Of a stretch of 64,000 bases of DNA, positions 1 to 8,813 are shown one piece after another; the first letter of the stretch is position 1, and each line of letters starts with the position of its first letter. Source of the stretch: Pyropia yezoensis (Eukaryota > Rhodophyta > Bangiophyceae > Bangiales > Bangiaceae). A model generated the notes under the pieces. The model did not search any database. It saw only the letters and a program-made list of their open reading frames with translations, and was not told where the DNA came from. The position numbers were made by a program, and so were the translations under genes. The stretch covers positions 29,414,063-29,478,062 of the forward strand of contig CM020619.1 of the NCBI GenBank assembly GCA_009829735.1, written 5' to 3'.

Positions 1-2178
1 AGTACCGGTAGTTGCCGGGGGCTCCCGCTCATCCAGATATGCCCGTCGGCGCCCCTGGAAGCCAGTGAAGGTTTCTGACCACTGCTGGGCCAAGCCATGC
101 CGCGTCAAGGTCGCCAGAAGTTCGCCAACCACCGGGCTGTTCGACATCTGGCCGCTGTCCGCGCAAGCAAACACCCGGTTAACCACGTTGTTCAAGACGC
201 TGGCGTGAGTACCCAGCACCAGGGAGGACCCAACGCCTTCAACCTGCACCGGAAGACGACCCAGCTGGTCTTCAATCATACCGACGTCGTACTGGTCGCA
301 TGTCGGGCCACCTTGGTTCAGGTACCAGTCAGGCACCCGGAAGCGGGTAAGGCGCAGAGTCGGCGCCGGAATCTCGAACCGCCCCGAGGATGACACCACC
401 GGACGGTCCACAACGGCCCCAGAAACCGGAGTACCCAACTCCAGCGGAGGCACAGCGCCGCCGGCGTTGGAAGAAGACGTCCGAGGCGGAGCGGCCGGAG
501 TGGTAGGCGACCGCACGGTCACCCCCAGACTCGCCGCAGACAGGCGCGGTGCCGGGGGAGCTTGAAGTACCGGCACAGCCGGAACAGGGCGTGAACGCGC
601 CGGCGACGGTTCAGGCGAGGCCACCGGGGCGACAGGTGCAACAGGAGGAAGCGGAGCCGCCGCAGACGCCTGACCGACCGCCGCGGCCCATCCCGACTCC
701 TGCACCGTCGGCCCAACTGGCAGAAGATCAAGGGCGGCCGGGGCAGGAAAGCTACCTAGCTGCGGCCACGCCGGAAGCGGCGTCGCCAGCTGCACCTCGG
801 CCGGAGAAGACTGGTAGACCACCTGCGCCCAACCGAAGCCATCCCGACGCGGGCGGTTCTGGTCGGCAATCGCGTTCAAGAAGTTCCGGTCATGCACCGG
901 CACCAGACGCCGGAAGTCAATCATCGCCTGGAAGAGCCCCTTGTACTCTTCGTCCTGGCTGCACAGGAAGTCGACGGTCAACTTGTCGACAATCCAGACC
1001 ATCAGGAGGTCAGGGAGAAACCAAAGCCGGTTGGACACCAAGACCTCGTGAAGCCAGTGGTTGGCCGCCAAGACTGTCATCTCGGACGTGTACATCATGT
1101 ACGGGATCGAGTGGAAGAAGCCCTTGATCGACGCCTGAGTCAAGGCGTCCAAGAAGTACCAGGTGAAGGGGATGCTGGAAGGAGCAAACCCGACCGGGAT
1201 CTCGACTTTCTGCTGCTGCGGGATGACCTTGGGGTAGTACGCCGCCCGGTTAGCCTTATCCAGCTTCCAGAACTCCTGATGGTTGCAGCTCACGAGGAAG
1301 TCACGCTGGCGGCCGCGTCGCTCGCCTTGCTCCCGTGCCGGTGACAACTTGGAGTACTTCCGGGTCAGGAAAGGCGGCTGGAGAGCGACCATGCTCGGAC
1401 GGGGGTCGCAGTTCAGGCTCCCCGACCCCTTGAGCGCCTCGTCCCAGACCTTGAGCGCCCGGTGGACGTACCCTTCCTCCGCCGGCAACCGGAGAACGGA
1501 CGCGGACACGCGACGCTAGGTCAAGGGCAGATCCAGCACCAGCGCGAAGGGGAGATCCTCCAGACGAGCAACCCAGGAGGAACCCGAGAAGCTCTGGGAG
1601 CGGTCTTGTGCCAGGCGCATCTGGTCCGCCGTGTGAAGACGAGCCTTATCCATCTCTGTCAAGACCCCGCGCTGGAGTTCCTTGCGCCAGAGGTCCAAGC
1701 AATCCTGCTGGCACTGGGCCGCGCCGGCGTTGCCGACCACCGTGGAGTAACGCCGGGCCGCCAGAGGGTCCTGCCCAAGAAGCATCTCCGGGAGACCCAC
1801 CGGGGGGGTCTCGACCGGGTGCATCACAGAAGCCGGGGGAACCCGATCCGTCCCCGCCGTGGCGACCGGCGCCGACATCGACACCCGAGGAACCGGAGGC
1901 AGGAGAGGGGCGCGACTACCCGAGTTCTCCTCCGCAACACTCGCCGCCGGAACCACGGGCCCAGCTTGGATCTCGGAACTGGACATGACGTCCAGACTCC
2001 GGGGGAACGCGAGGACCAAGGTGAAGGAGAGAAGGGGGGCAGAGAACCGGAGCAGGTGATCGTGACCAGGGCGAAGACGCTCGAACTCGGCACCGGTGTG
2101 GACGTGCTCGAGGCTGTGCACGGTGGCACCTGGTTCGGCCCGAGGACGTGCCGGACTAGGGAGGGAGCTATGTAGCAT
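1..2178 (-). pseudogene. ORF3-like retroelement gene of element D, one nonsense codon, 3' end beyond window
   Basis: One minus-strand frame runs from ATG at 2178 to base 1 (726 codons, still open) and is broken only by a TAG at 1516-1518. It has a Pro/Ser-rich N-terminus, a globular region, a long Pro/Ala linker (about 850-420), and a C-terminal domain. Two stretches align by eye with ORF3 of A and B. One is a core segment (about residues 364-430) sharing an aromatic-T-x-E-hydrophobic-T start, then RL-aromatic-x-LP, I-x4-L-x-VD and E-x4-F-x-A. The other is a C-terminal segment starting N-x-GGP and containing LV-x-G-(S/T)-(A/H) and WS. Function unknown. The TAG could be mutational or a readthrough codon. 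The flanking frame looks selectively maintained, so the damage is probably recent. Confidence 0.6.
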
Positions 2179-2482
2179 CCCTGGCCCCGACTTGGCGCCG
2201 ACCCGGGACTACAACCAGAGGGCACCAGGTGCCAGAACACGCCCGCCGTGTGGTGATGGTTGGCGGCCGTGGCCCGTGCCCGGCACTGGGATGCGGTGGA
2301 CTACGCTATCCACACGTGAGAGAGGGATTGCTGATGGGTTTTTGCATACTTGTGAGGGACTTGATTTGAGAGAATTTGAGTGTGAGATTAGTGAGTGGGA
2401 ATAGAATTAGTAGTGATAGTGGCCCCCGACCTGACGAGGTTAGACTCGGGTCGGGGCCACTCGGGGTTATGGGGGGGCTACC
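2179..2482 (-). other. Leader region upstream of the ORF3-like gene of element D
   Basis: About 300 bases without a gene. Read on the minus strand it is AT-richer than its surroundings (about 2300-2420), like the leader upstream of gag in A and B, and it leads to the ATG at 2178. It contains the strong hairpin at 2419-2460. Confidence 0.4.
2419..2460. other. Strong hairpin
   Basis: Left arm GTGGCCCCCGACC (2419-2431) and right arm GGTCGGGGCCAC (2449-2460) pair with one bulged C across a 17-base loop. The loop itself can form a short CGAG/CTCG stem. It lies between the leader of element D and the putative polypurine tract. Confidence 0.7.
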
Positions 2483-2739
2483 TGGCCAACGTGCCGAGGC
2501 TCCCCCAGATGCACGTTAAGAGGGACAGCGAGGCGCCCTTGGCCCGCGCCCTCAGGAAAAAGACAACTGCGCGTTTGCTTTCCTCTTCCCCGTGTGCACT
2601 ACCGTGCGTATCTGTTTGCTCTGCGAGCAGGCACGTGAGGCAACAGGCATACCATTCTCGTAGTTCCCCTTTCTGTGTTACCTGTCCCTTTCCCCCGAGG
2701 GATATTGACACGTGTCTGAGAGGATCGAGTTTTATACCA
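2483..2739 (+). repeat. Putative 3' LTR of element D
   Basis: The segment follows a G-run (2471-2477), begins TGG and ends CCA, and stops where the pol frame of element C is interrupted. Read on the minus strand the C frame enters it and hits TAA at once (2734-2732). No second LTR copy is in the window, so the ends are a guess from TG...CA and the frame break. Confidence 0.3.
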
Positions 2740-4973
2740 CACGCGTCTCCGCCACTGTATCCAGTGTATCCCTCTGCGACTTGCAGAAGGGATCCTCGGC
2801 CTGGGCCTTCACCACCTCGTCCAGGGACAGGGGCAAGTACTTCTTGTTCCCTGGCGCCTCGGGGTTCAACGCCTGACCCGAGCGCGTGACTACCCCCACG
2901 ATGGGGATGTCCTCATCGACTGGGTTCGTGTCCAGCCCCTCGGTAGGTACCCGAGAAAGGCCGTCGGCAAGGGCATGTTGCCTGCCAGGTCGGTACTCAA
3001 TATCAAAGTGGAAGGGTGCCAGTCGCACCCTCCACCGGTTGAGACGAGTGTTCGTACAATCTGTCTTGAAGATGAACTGCAACGCGCGGTGGTCACAGCG
3101 GACGAGGAACTTCTCACCCTCTAGGTAGTGACGAAGTGACGTCACCGCCCACACCACTGCGAGTCCTTCCAACTCGGTGACTCCGTAGTTCTTCTCGGCC
3201 GAGTTCAGCCCCTTGCTGAAGCATCCCACCGGCAAGTACTCCTTGTCCGGCTGCTGCTGAAGCAACACACAACCAAGTTGGTCGTAGCTAGCGTCCACAT
3301 CCAGGTTGTAGTGGCCTCCCAGCCTGGGAATAGCCAGGATAGGGGGCTTCAGCAGAAGGTCCCGAAGAGTCTCAAAGGATTCCTGCTCCACCCGACTTGG
3401 GGGAGGCAGGTTCTTCGGTAGCGTTGAGCTCACTCACTCATTCAACGGCTTCGCCACCTTGGCGAAGCCCTTGGTGAAACGTCGGTACATGTTACACATC
3501 CCGAGGAAGCTCCTCATCTGGGTCAGGGTCCGGGGGTACTGAGCCCTACGGATGGCTCTCAAGTTCTTCTCGTTGACACTGAGGCGCCCCGGACGGACAA
3601 CATGTCCCAAGTACTCCACCTCTTCAGTGAAGAGGTGGCACTTACTCGCCTTCAGTGACACACCGGCGTCAGTAAGTAGCTTCAAGACCTGGCCAAGATG
3701 GCCAATGTGTTCCTCCGGACTTCGGGAGAACGCAATGATATCGTCTAGGTACACGAGACAGATCTGCCATCGTACTCCGACCAGAATCATGTCCATAGCG
3801 CGCTGGAAAGTTGCCGGCGCGTTACACAGTCCAAACGGTAGTCGCTTGCACTGGTAGGTACCACAGTGACAGGTAAAGGTAGTTTTATGCCTGTCCTCCG
3901 GGGCAATGGGAATTTGCCAGTACCCCGCGTTACAGTTCAGGGTAGAGAACACGTTTGCCTCCCCCAGAGAGTCCAGACAGTCGTCCATCCTAGGTAGGGG
4001 ATAACTGTCCTTCACCGTGCTCTCGTTGAGCTTACGGTAGTCGATACAGAACCGGGGGGTCCCATCAACTTTGGGGACGATAACCACCGGACTCGACCAC
4101 TCGGCGTTGCTGGCCTCGATCACATCGAGGGCCTCCATGCGAGCAACTTGCTCCTTGACGAGGGCCCTTGAACGGCGTCCTCCCCTATAAGGTTGTTGGC
4201 GTATAGGGGGTGCACCGGGCCTCAACTCGATCCGGTGTTGGGTGGCTCTCATGAGTCCCAATTGACCATCCCACAACTTGTGATACTGGTCCAAGAGGCG
4301 TTCAACTTGAACCCTCAACCTGGGTGGAACACCCTCCATGTTCACATGGGGCCGAGGAGAGGCGGCCGACTTGGCTTGGTGCTTCTCCTTTCCGGACTTC
4401 GGGTCGCTACTCGCGCCCGCATTGAGGTTAACCGCTACTACCGGTCCCTCATATTGGTCGATATAGCCGAACTTGGCTCTTGACTTACAGTACTTGGGCG
4501 ACGAGCTCAGGTTCATAACCTGGATCCTCCACGGAACCCCGTCTTTGGAGTCCATCGTGCCAAGGGAAACATGCACTTGGTGCTTGCGAGCAAGACGGGG
4601 GTGAGGGTGCACCAACCCGTTCCCCGTATAATCAGTTACAACGTCAACGTGCGCCACCGAGTTGGGGGGCAACGTGACATTACGGGCTAAACGCAGAGTA
4701 GCAGTAATCCCTTCCCTCACAGAGCAAACAGGCTTCGACTGTGTGACTGTCACAGGAGCCACAGACTTCCCCTTACCAAGGATGGGGATAGTCTCCCCAT
4801 TCATCAACTTGACCCAATACTCAGGGCCACAAATCAAAGGCACTCGTGTAACAACATAATGGGGTACCCAGAAGCAGGGGTACCGATATATTCTCAACTA
4901 CTCCATAGGTCACGTTGACCTCATGGGTCCCCAATCTAGTTGGTAGGGTCACGGCACCAACGATGGGAAGTAC
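2740..4973 (-). pseudogene. Element C pol, 3' fragment: end of protease, reverse transcriptase, RNase H
   Basis: Read from 4973 downward this continues the protease begun at 26827-26475. It carries the second half of the protease (a LLLGTP motif), then RT with a PRFCIDYRKLN motif, PFGLCNAPATFQ and YLDD (about 3755), then an RNase H region (DVDASYDQLGCVLLQ, CFSKGLNSAEKNY, RCDHRALQF, LADGLSR). Defects: a frameshift near 4860-4880, just after LLLGTP, and an in-frame TGA at 3436-3434 between the RT thumb and RNase H. The frame is otherwise open on both sides of the TGA. The sequence ends after the RNase H/integrase linker, and no integrase zinc finger or core follows. The frame and domain order match pol of A and B, which supports a single ancestral gene. 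Confidence 0.85.
4969..4973. repeat. Target-site duplication of element B, left copy (AGTAC)
   Basis: AGTAC directly precedes the LTR start at 4974 and recurs at 26475-26479 directly after the LTR end at 26474. Removing B and one copy rejoins the protease reading frame of element C (codons for G-G-V-L-P-I). Confidence 0.9.
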
Positions 4974-5336
4974 TGTAGCACAATAGGGATCCGTCGCACG
5001 TCCACTCTCAGGGAACACTCACCAAGGGGGATCGGCACCAACGTCACCGGGAGGCCAAGGTTGCTGTCCTTGGAGCGCAAGCCACGGGACCAAGATGGGA
5101 GCCCAGATGGGAGGGGTTTGTTGTTCTACCTTGGCCGGCGGTGGATTCGCCACCGGCCCCCTCGTTATAAACCCTCGGAGACACTACTAACTACCCTCCA
5201 CCCCAAGATGCAAGTCCCTCTGGTCATACGTAACTTATAGATACCGTGACCAGTACGGACTCTCAAATTGAAAGCCAAGGATTAGAAGTAGCCCCCCTAA
5301 TATTAGGGTTACAATACGGCCAACCATATTGCTACA
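4974..5336 (-). repeat. 3' LTR of element B
   Basis: 363 bp. On the coding (minus) strand it starts TGTAGCA and ends TGCTACA, a 7-bp terminal inverted repeat. It contains a TATAA-like core (GTTTATAACG) near the middle and a perfect 14-bp palindrome CCCTAATATTAGGG near its start. It is near-identical to the copies at 6034-6396, 16417-16779 and 26112-26474. Confidence 0.95.
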
Positions 5337-5350
5337 TATCCCCCCCTTCG
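5337..5350 (-). other. Polypurine tract of element B
   Basis: On the minus strand GAAGGGGGGGATA lies directly against the 3' LTR. It is the expected site for plus-strand DNA priming. Element A has the equivalent AAGGGGGGGATA before 16417. Confidence 0.75.
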
Positions 5351-5927
5351 GTTCGGCCCGTCCTCGGGTCGAGTTGCATTCGGGTTACCGAATGTAAGTG
5401 GGTCGCGTGACCGTTTACCAGTCGGGTGGGGCTTTGCGCCCCGTCGTGACAGACACCCCTTTTCGAGGTTGTCTGAGGGGGGTGCCCCCCTTTGTGTGGT
5501 ACACACACGATCCGTTTTCCGGACCGTTAAATTCCCGATGCGGGTTCTGTTCACGACCCCCCTTCCCGAGGGGTGGTGCAAGCGGATCCGCCACCAGGTG
5601 TCTGGTGGTAGGGGAGCCCCTCTCGTGTTACCGAGTGAATGGGGGCGGCCGCTCCCTCTTTTCGCGGGGGCGGCTTCGGGGTGAACCCCTCTTGGTTGCC
5701 CCGTACGGGGGTGTGGCCCCGGCCCGCCTAGGTGCCTGGGTGGAGCCCGTTCGTAGCCTCGTGGGGCGCGGGTCGAGATGCGCGCCTGCGGCGCTCCTCG
5801 TGGCCGTTTGTGGTCATAAGCGCGGGCGCCCGAGCTTCCCTGGCTCGTCCGTGCGAGCGTTCTCTGTACCGGGTCGAGCCGGCCTCGGCTTCTCTGCAAG
5901 GGGCGCCCCTGCCACCCCGGTTGCACC
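5351..5927 (+). other. Leader of ORF3 in element B, rich in short hairpins
   Basis: About 580 bases between the polypurine tract and the ORF3 start. No protein is supported here. It contains a chain of short inverted repeats, including GGGGGGTGCCCCCC, GTGTGGTACACAC, CCCGATGCGGG, GCGGATCCGC and CCACCAGGTGTCTGGTGG (all within about 5475-5615). It is likely promoter and/or 5' UTR of ORF3, since ORF3 reads away from the LTR. The segment around 5700-5810 is poorly conserved with the matching part of element A although the flanks are nearly identical. Confidence 0.5.
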
Positions 5928-6033
5928 ATGTCGGACCCCCAGGTACCCGGGGACGAGGACGACCTCCTGCCTGAAGAGGGGGAAGAGGTGATGGTGGACG
6001 ACGTTCCCGTCTCCGCCACCGCCGCCGAGTGCT
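5928..6033 (+). pseudogene. ORF3 of element B, N-terminal fragment (35 codons) cut off by element A
   Basis: ATG at 5928 opens 35 codons plus one base of an acidic N-terminus that matches ORF3 of element A with one amino-acid difference. The 5' LTR of A begins at 6034. After removing A and one GTGCT copy the frame continues exactly at 16785, giving 789 codons before the stop, the same as the copy in A. Translation of the fragment now ends inside the LTR of A (TAG at 6036-6038). Confidence 0.9.
6029..6033. repeat. Target-site duplication of element A, left copy (GTGCT)
   Basis: GTGCT precedes the LTR at 6034 and recurs at 16780-16784 directly after the LTR end at 16779. Confidence 0.92.
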
Positions 6034-6396
6034 TGTAGCAATATGGTTGTTCGTATTGTAACCCTAATATTAGGGGGGCTACTTCTAATCCTTGGCTTTC
6101 AATTTGAGAGTCCGTACTGGTCACGGTATCTATAAGTTACGTATGACCAGAGGGACTTGCATCTTGGGGTGGAGGGTAGTTAGTAGTGTCTCCGAGGGTT
6201 TATAACGAGGGGGCCGGTGGCGAATCCACCGCCGGCCAAGGTAGAACAACAAACCCCTCCCATTTAGGCTCCCATCTTGGTCCCGTGGCTTGCGCTCCAA
6301 GGACAGCAACCTTGGCCTCCCGGTGACGTTGGTGCCGATCCCCCTTGGTGAGTGTTCCCTGAGAGTGGACGTGCGACGGACCCCTATTGTGCTACA
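6034..6396 (+). repeat. 5' LTR of element A
   Basis: 363 bp, TGTAGCA...TGCTACA. TATAA at 6201-6205 is a plausible core promoter. The palindrome CCCTAATATTAGGG is at 6062-6075. It differs from the 3' copy at about five positions. Confidence 0.95.
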
Positions 6397-6397
6397 T

Positions 6398-6416
6398 TGG
6401 TGGAGCAGCAGGGGAC
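6398..6416 (+). other. Primer-binding site of element A
   Basis: TGGTGGAGCAGCAGGGGAC starts one base after the LTR. The identical 19-mer follows the 5' LTR of element B and, two bases after the LTR, that of the diverged element C. This conservation supports its role as the tRNA primer site. The complement ends in CCA as expected for a tRNA 3' end. I cannot name the tRNA. Confidence 0.88.
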
Positions 6417-6621
6417 GGGTTTCCGTCACCCTTGTGGTGACGCCGTCTTCGGCCCTGGCACACGGATAGGGATCCGGTCCTTTTCTTGTACTCTTGGTGT
6501 TGCGACCTGATCGATTGTGTTGAGTTTTTACCTTTGACTGTGATCTACTGTTACTCTCCCCAATCTACCCCCTCGCTCTCTTATTCGTGGTGATTGTTAC
6601 GTCGGTTGACTGATTGTGACT
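6417..6621 (+). other. gag leader of element A
   Basis: About 205 bases of untranslated leader between PBS and the gag ATG. It becomes AT-richer towards gag (about 6480-6615). No feature beyond the leader is supported. Confidence 0.6.
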
Positions 6622-8805
6622 ATGTCTACCCAAGAGACGGGGAACGTTCAAGATGACGGATCGGCGTCGACGCCGACCCCGGAGGTGACTACGGGAACCG
6701 AGATCGGGAACCCGATCGACAACATTGAGACGCCAATGCGCTCAGGTGCCGGATCGACGTTTGGCACGGCTCGGACGGCAGGAGGCGGGGGCCCGCCTCA
6801 ACTGTCGTCGACCGACCTCACTCCGCCGCCTCCTTCACCAGGGGATTCCCTGATGGCATCATTGGCCCGCATCGAGGCCCGGTTTTCCGGACTCGACGCC
6901 CGTCAAGATCGGACGGAGGACGCAATGGCCGTGTTGATGTCAACACGCCACACGACGGGACCCCGATGTGCTCCTCCCACACCGGTACGGTTCGAACCGG
7001 CCGGACTACTTTCGGAGTCCACCAGGGTCAACCCCGGTGTTGCTACTCCTGGACAACCCCCGGATACAATGGGGTATGGATCCGACTCGTCGGCAGAGTT
7101 GGAACGGAGCCACACGGAGCGATACGCTCGGAGCACCCGAAGCGGACTCCGCGGACACGACCCGGCGGATACTTACGCCGGTGGAGAGTCGGTTATTGGC
7201 GAAGGGGGTACCCTCTCACAGTATCCCCACGACGAAGGAGGCCAGGCAACTCGGGTTCCCGAGGTGCCGACGCCTGAAGTACCATCTTCAGTGGTGGAAG
7301 CTATGACCGCGCAGGTCACTGCGAGCCTACTGAAGCGGATGGAGTCCGATGAGTTTGCTCATCAACTGGCTAAGCGACTGGATATCCAGGACGCTGACAC
7401 GGAGATCGTCAACGAAGTCTTCAGGTCGGTACTGACTCCCGAACGTTATCGTTTGGAAGACCAATCTACCACCGTATCGGAATCGATGCGTAATACGTCG
7501 CACCGAGCGATCCGCTCTATGCAGACCCTTATGAAGGGAGTCCCTATGTTCGGAGGGCCGACCGGACGTCCGTTGGCAGTCATAGGCTTCTTGACTAGCT
7601 TCAAGGCAGCCGCGGACAAGGCCCTCGTTAACGAGGGGCTGGCCCTGGAGATCCTCCCGTTCTTTGTTGATGAAAGGGTGCGAGGCATCCTTCGCCAGGC
7701 ATCCCCAATGCCGGGAATGAGGGTCGCGGCCACCCCCATGGATTACCGTGGGATCCTCAAGGAGCTGCTGAGCAGTTACCTCAGTGAGGACAAGTGCGAG
7801 GACCACTACCGGGCCCTGCGCACTGCCATCGCCCAGAGCTGGGAGGATGAGGAGATGTTTGGACGCCGGATCCAAGAGCTCGACTACGAGCTGGGGAAGC
7901 TCCTCGGTGAAGGGGAACTACGGGCCATCCTGTTCGCAGGAGTACCCAACTACGTGCGGATATCCGCACGGGGAGCCAATACGGCACGGACGAACTTCAG
8001 TCGACTGATGCATATGTGCAAGTCCCTAGGGGACGCCTACCGGGTTCTACACCCGGAGTGTGCTCTGGCCTCAAAGCCCAAGGGTGAGGGGAGCAAGCTC
8101 AATCTTACCCCGGTACCGAGGCAAGAGAAGGTGGAACGTAAGGCCGCACCAGTACTGGTGGCGACCGAACATACCCCTACGGGCGAGGATGAACCTCTAG
8201 TTGACCAGCAGGGCCACCTGCTGCTACCGGCTACGCCGGTGATGGATGAGTACGGTACGGTAGCGTACATCGCCCCGGCTAGGACCCAGTTCCAGTTCAA
8301 CGAGGGAGCGGGACGGCGCGTCCCGTATGTGCGGACTACGGGGTATGCCCCGGTTACGGGTAACCCCCACCAGCCCCTGCCTACATGGGCAGTACGTACG
8401 GAGGCACCTCCGCAGATTGCGGGCCGACCCAACCGGTTGGGGGAGTCCATGTTCCGGTTGACCCAAGGACCCAAGGCCTACCAGGGAGCAGGCACTCGGG
8501 CGCCCGAGGGAGGCAACCGCAGCTACGGGGCTACCCCGATGCGAACTCAAGGAGGGACCGGCACGTCCGGATGTATGTTGTGTGGGGATCCCCAGCACTG
8601 GGTGTCTTCCTGCCCACTCATCCCCGAGGAGTCTCGGCGGGCAGCGGCTCAACGCAAGGCATCCACCGGGGGGTATCCCGCCGGAGCACCCGGACCCGCA
8701 CCGGGTAGGCAGCCAGCTCCAGGTGGAGTACTGGCCGTCGAGGAGGCACCTCCTCAGCCGGATGTCCCGGCGGACAGCACCCTACCAAGGGCGGGAAACG
8801 AGTAA
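6622..8805 (+). CDS. gag: Gag polyprotein, element A
   Basis: 727 aa from ATG 6622; the frame is open two codons further to a GTG at 6616, but ATG is the reasonable start. Gag forms the virus-like particle that packages element RNA. The N-terminal 200 residues are Pro/Thr/Gly-rich and low in complexity. A helical capsid-like region follows (about residues 210-480). A single zinc knuckle C-x2-C-x4-H-x4-C lies at residues 651-664 and would bind RNA. The C-terminus is Pro/Ala-rich and ends AGNE before TAA. Pol starts 8 bases later in the -1 frame, and a slippery heptamer overlaps the last codons, so Gag-Pol is probably made by frameshifting. The copy in element B is nearly identical. Subdomain limits are inferred; the zinc knuckle is seen directly. 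Confidence 0.92.
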   Translation: MSTQETGNVQDDGSASTPTPEVTTGTEIGNPIDNIETPMRSGAGSTFGTARTAGGGGPPQLSSTDLTPPPPSPGDSLMASLARIEARFSGLDARQDRTEDAMAVLMSTRHTTGPRCAPPTPVRFEPAGLLSESTRVNPGVATPGQPPDTMGYGSDSSAELERSHTERYARSTRSGLRGHDPADTYAGGESVIGEGGTLSQYPHDEGGQATRVPEVPTPEVPSSVVEAMTAQVTASLLKRMESDEFAHQLAKRLDIQDADTEIVNEVFRSVLTPERYRLEDQSTTVSESMRNTSHRAIRSMQTLMKGVPMFGGPTGRPLAVIGFLTSFKAAADKALVNEGLALEILPFFVDERVRGILRQASPMPGMRVAATPMDYRGILKELLSSYLSEDKCEDHYRALRTAIAQSWEDEEMFGRRIQELDYELGKLLGEGELRAILFAGVPNYVRISARGANTARTNFSRLMHMCKSLGDAYRVLHPECALASKPKGEGSKLNLTPVPRQEKVERKAAPVLVATEHTPTGEDEPLVDQQGHLLLPATPVMDEYGTVAYIAPARTQFQFNEGAGRRVPYVRTTGYAPVTGNPHQPLPTWAVRTEAPPQIAGRPNRLGESMFRLTQGPKAYQGAGTRAPEGGNRSYGATPMRTQGGTGTSGCMLCGDPQHWVSSCPLIPEESRRAAAQRKASTGGYPAGAPGPAPGRQPAPGGVLAVEEAPPQPDVPADSTLPRAGNE
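8793..8799 (+). promoter_or_regulatory. Probable -1 ribosomal frameshift site, element A
   Basis: The heptamer G GGA AAC is in the X XXY YYZ phase relative to gag, two codons before the gag TAA (8803-8805). A -1 slip reads GGG AAA CGA and continues without a stop into the pol frame and its ATG at 8814. GC-rich downstream sequence (from about 8819) could form a stimulatory stem. The same heptamer is present in elements B and C. Confidence 0.75.
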
Positions 8806-8813
8806 GAGGAAGG

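Larger units (their letters stand above)
1..2739 (+). mobile_element. Element D: partial retroelement with an ORF3-like gene
   Basis: Inferred 3' part of a fourth LTR retroelement, cut by the left window edge. It holds a minus-strand gene related to ORF3 of elements A and B (1-2178), an AT-richer leader, a short G-run that could be a polypurine tract, and a possible LTR. It abuts the pol gene of element C at about 2739, where the open frame of C stops abruptly after RNase H. If the layout follows A and B (ORF3 antisense, just inside the 3' LTR), D lies on the plus strand and inserted into C. Its gag, pol and 5' LTR are not in the window, so orientation and boundaries are inference. Confidence 0.45.

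Noticed and set aside
97..2404. Several plus-strand open frames across the left edge
   Set aside because: They are opposite-strand shadows of the minus-strand ORF3-like gene of element D, with no conserved motifs.
2478..2711. 77-codon minus-strand frame as possible integrase remainder of element C
   Set aside because: No H-H-C-C or D,D,E motif. The position fits the putative LTR of element D.
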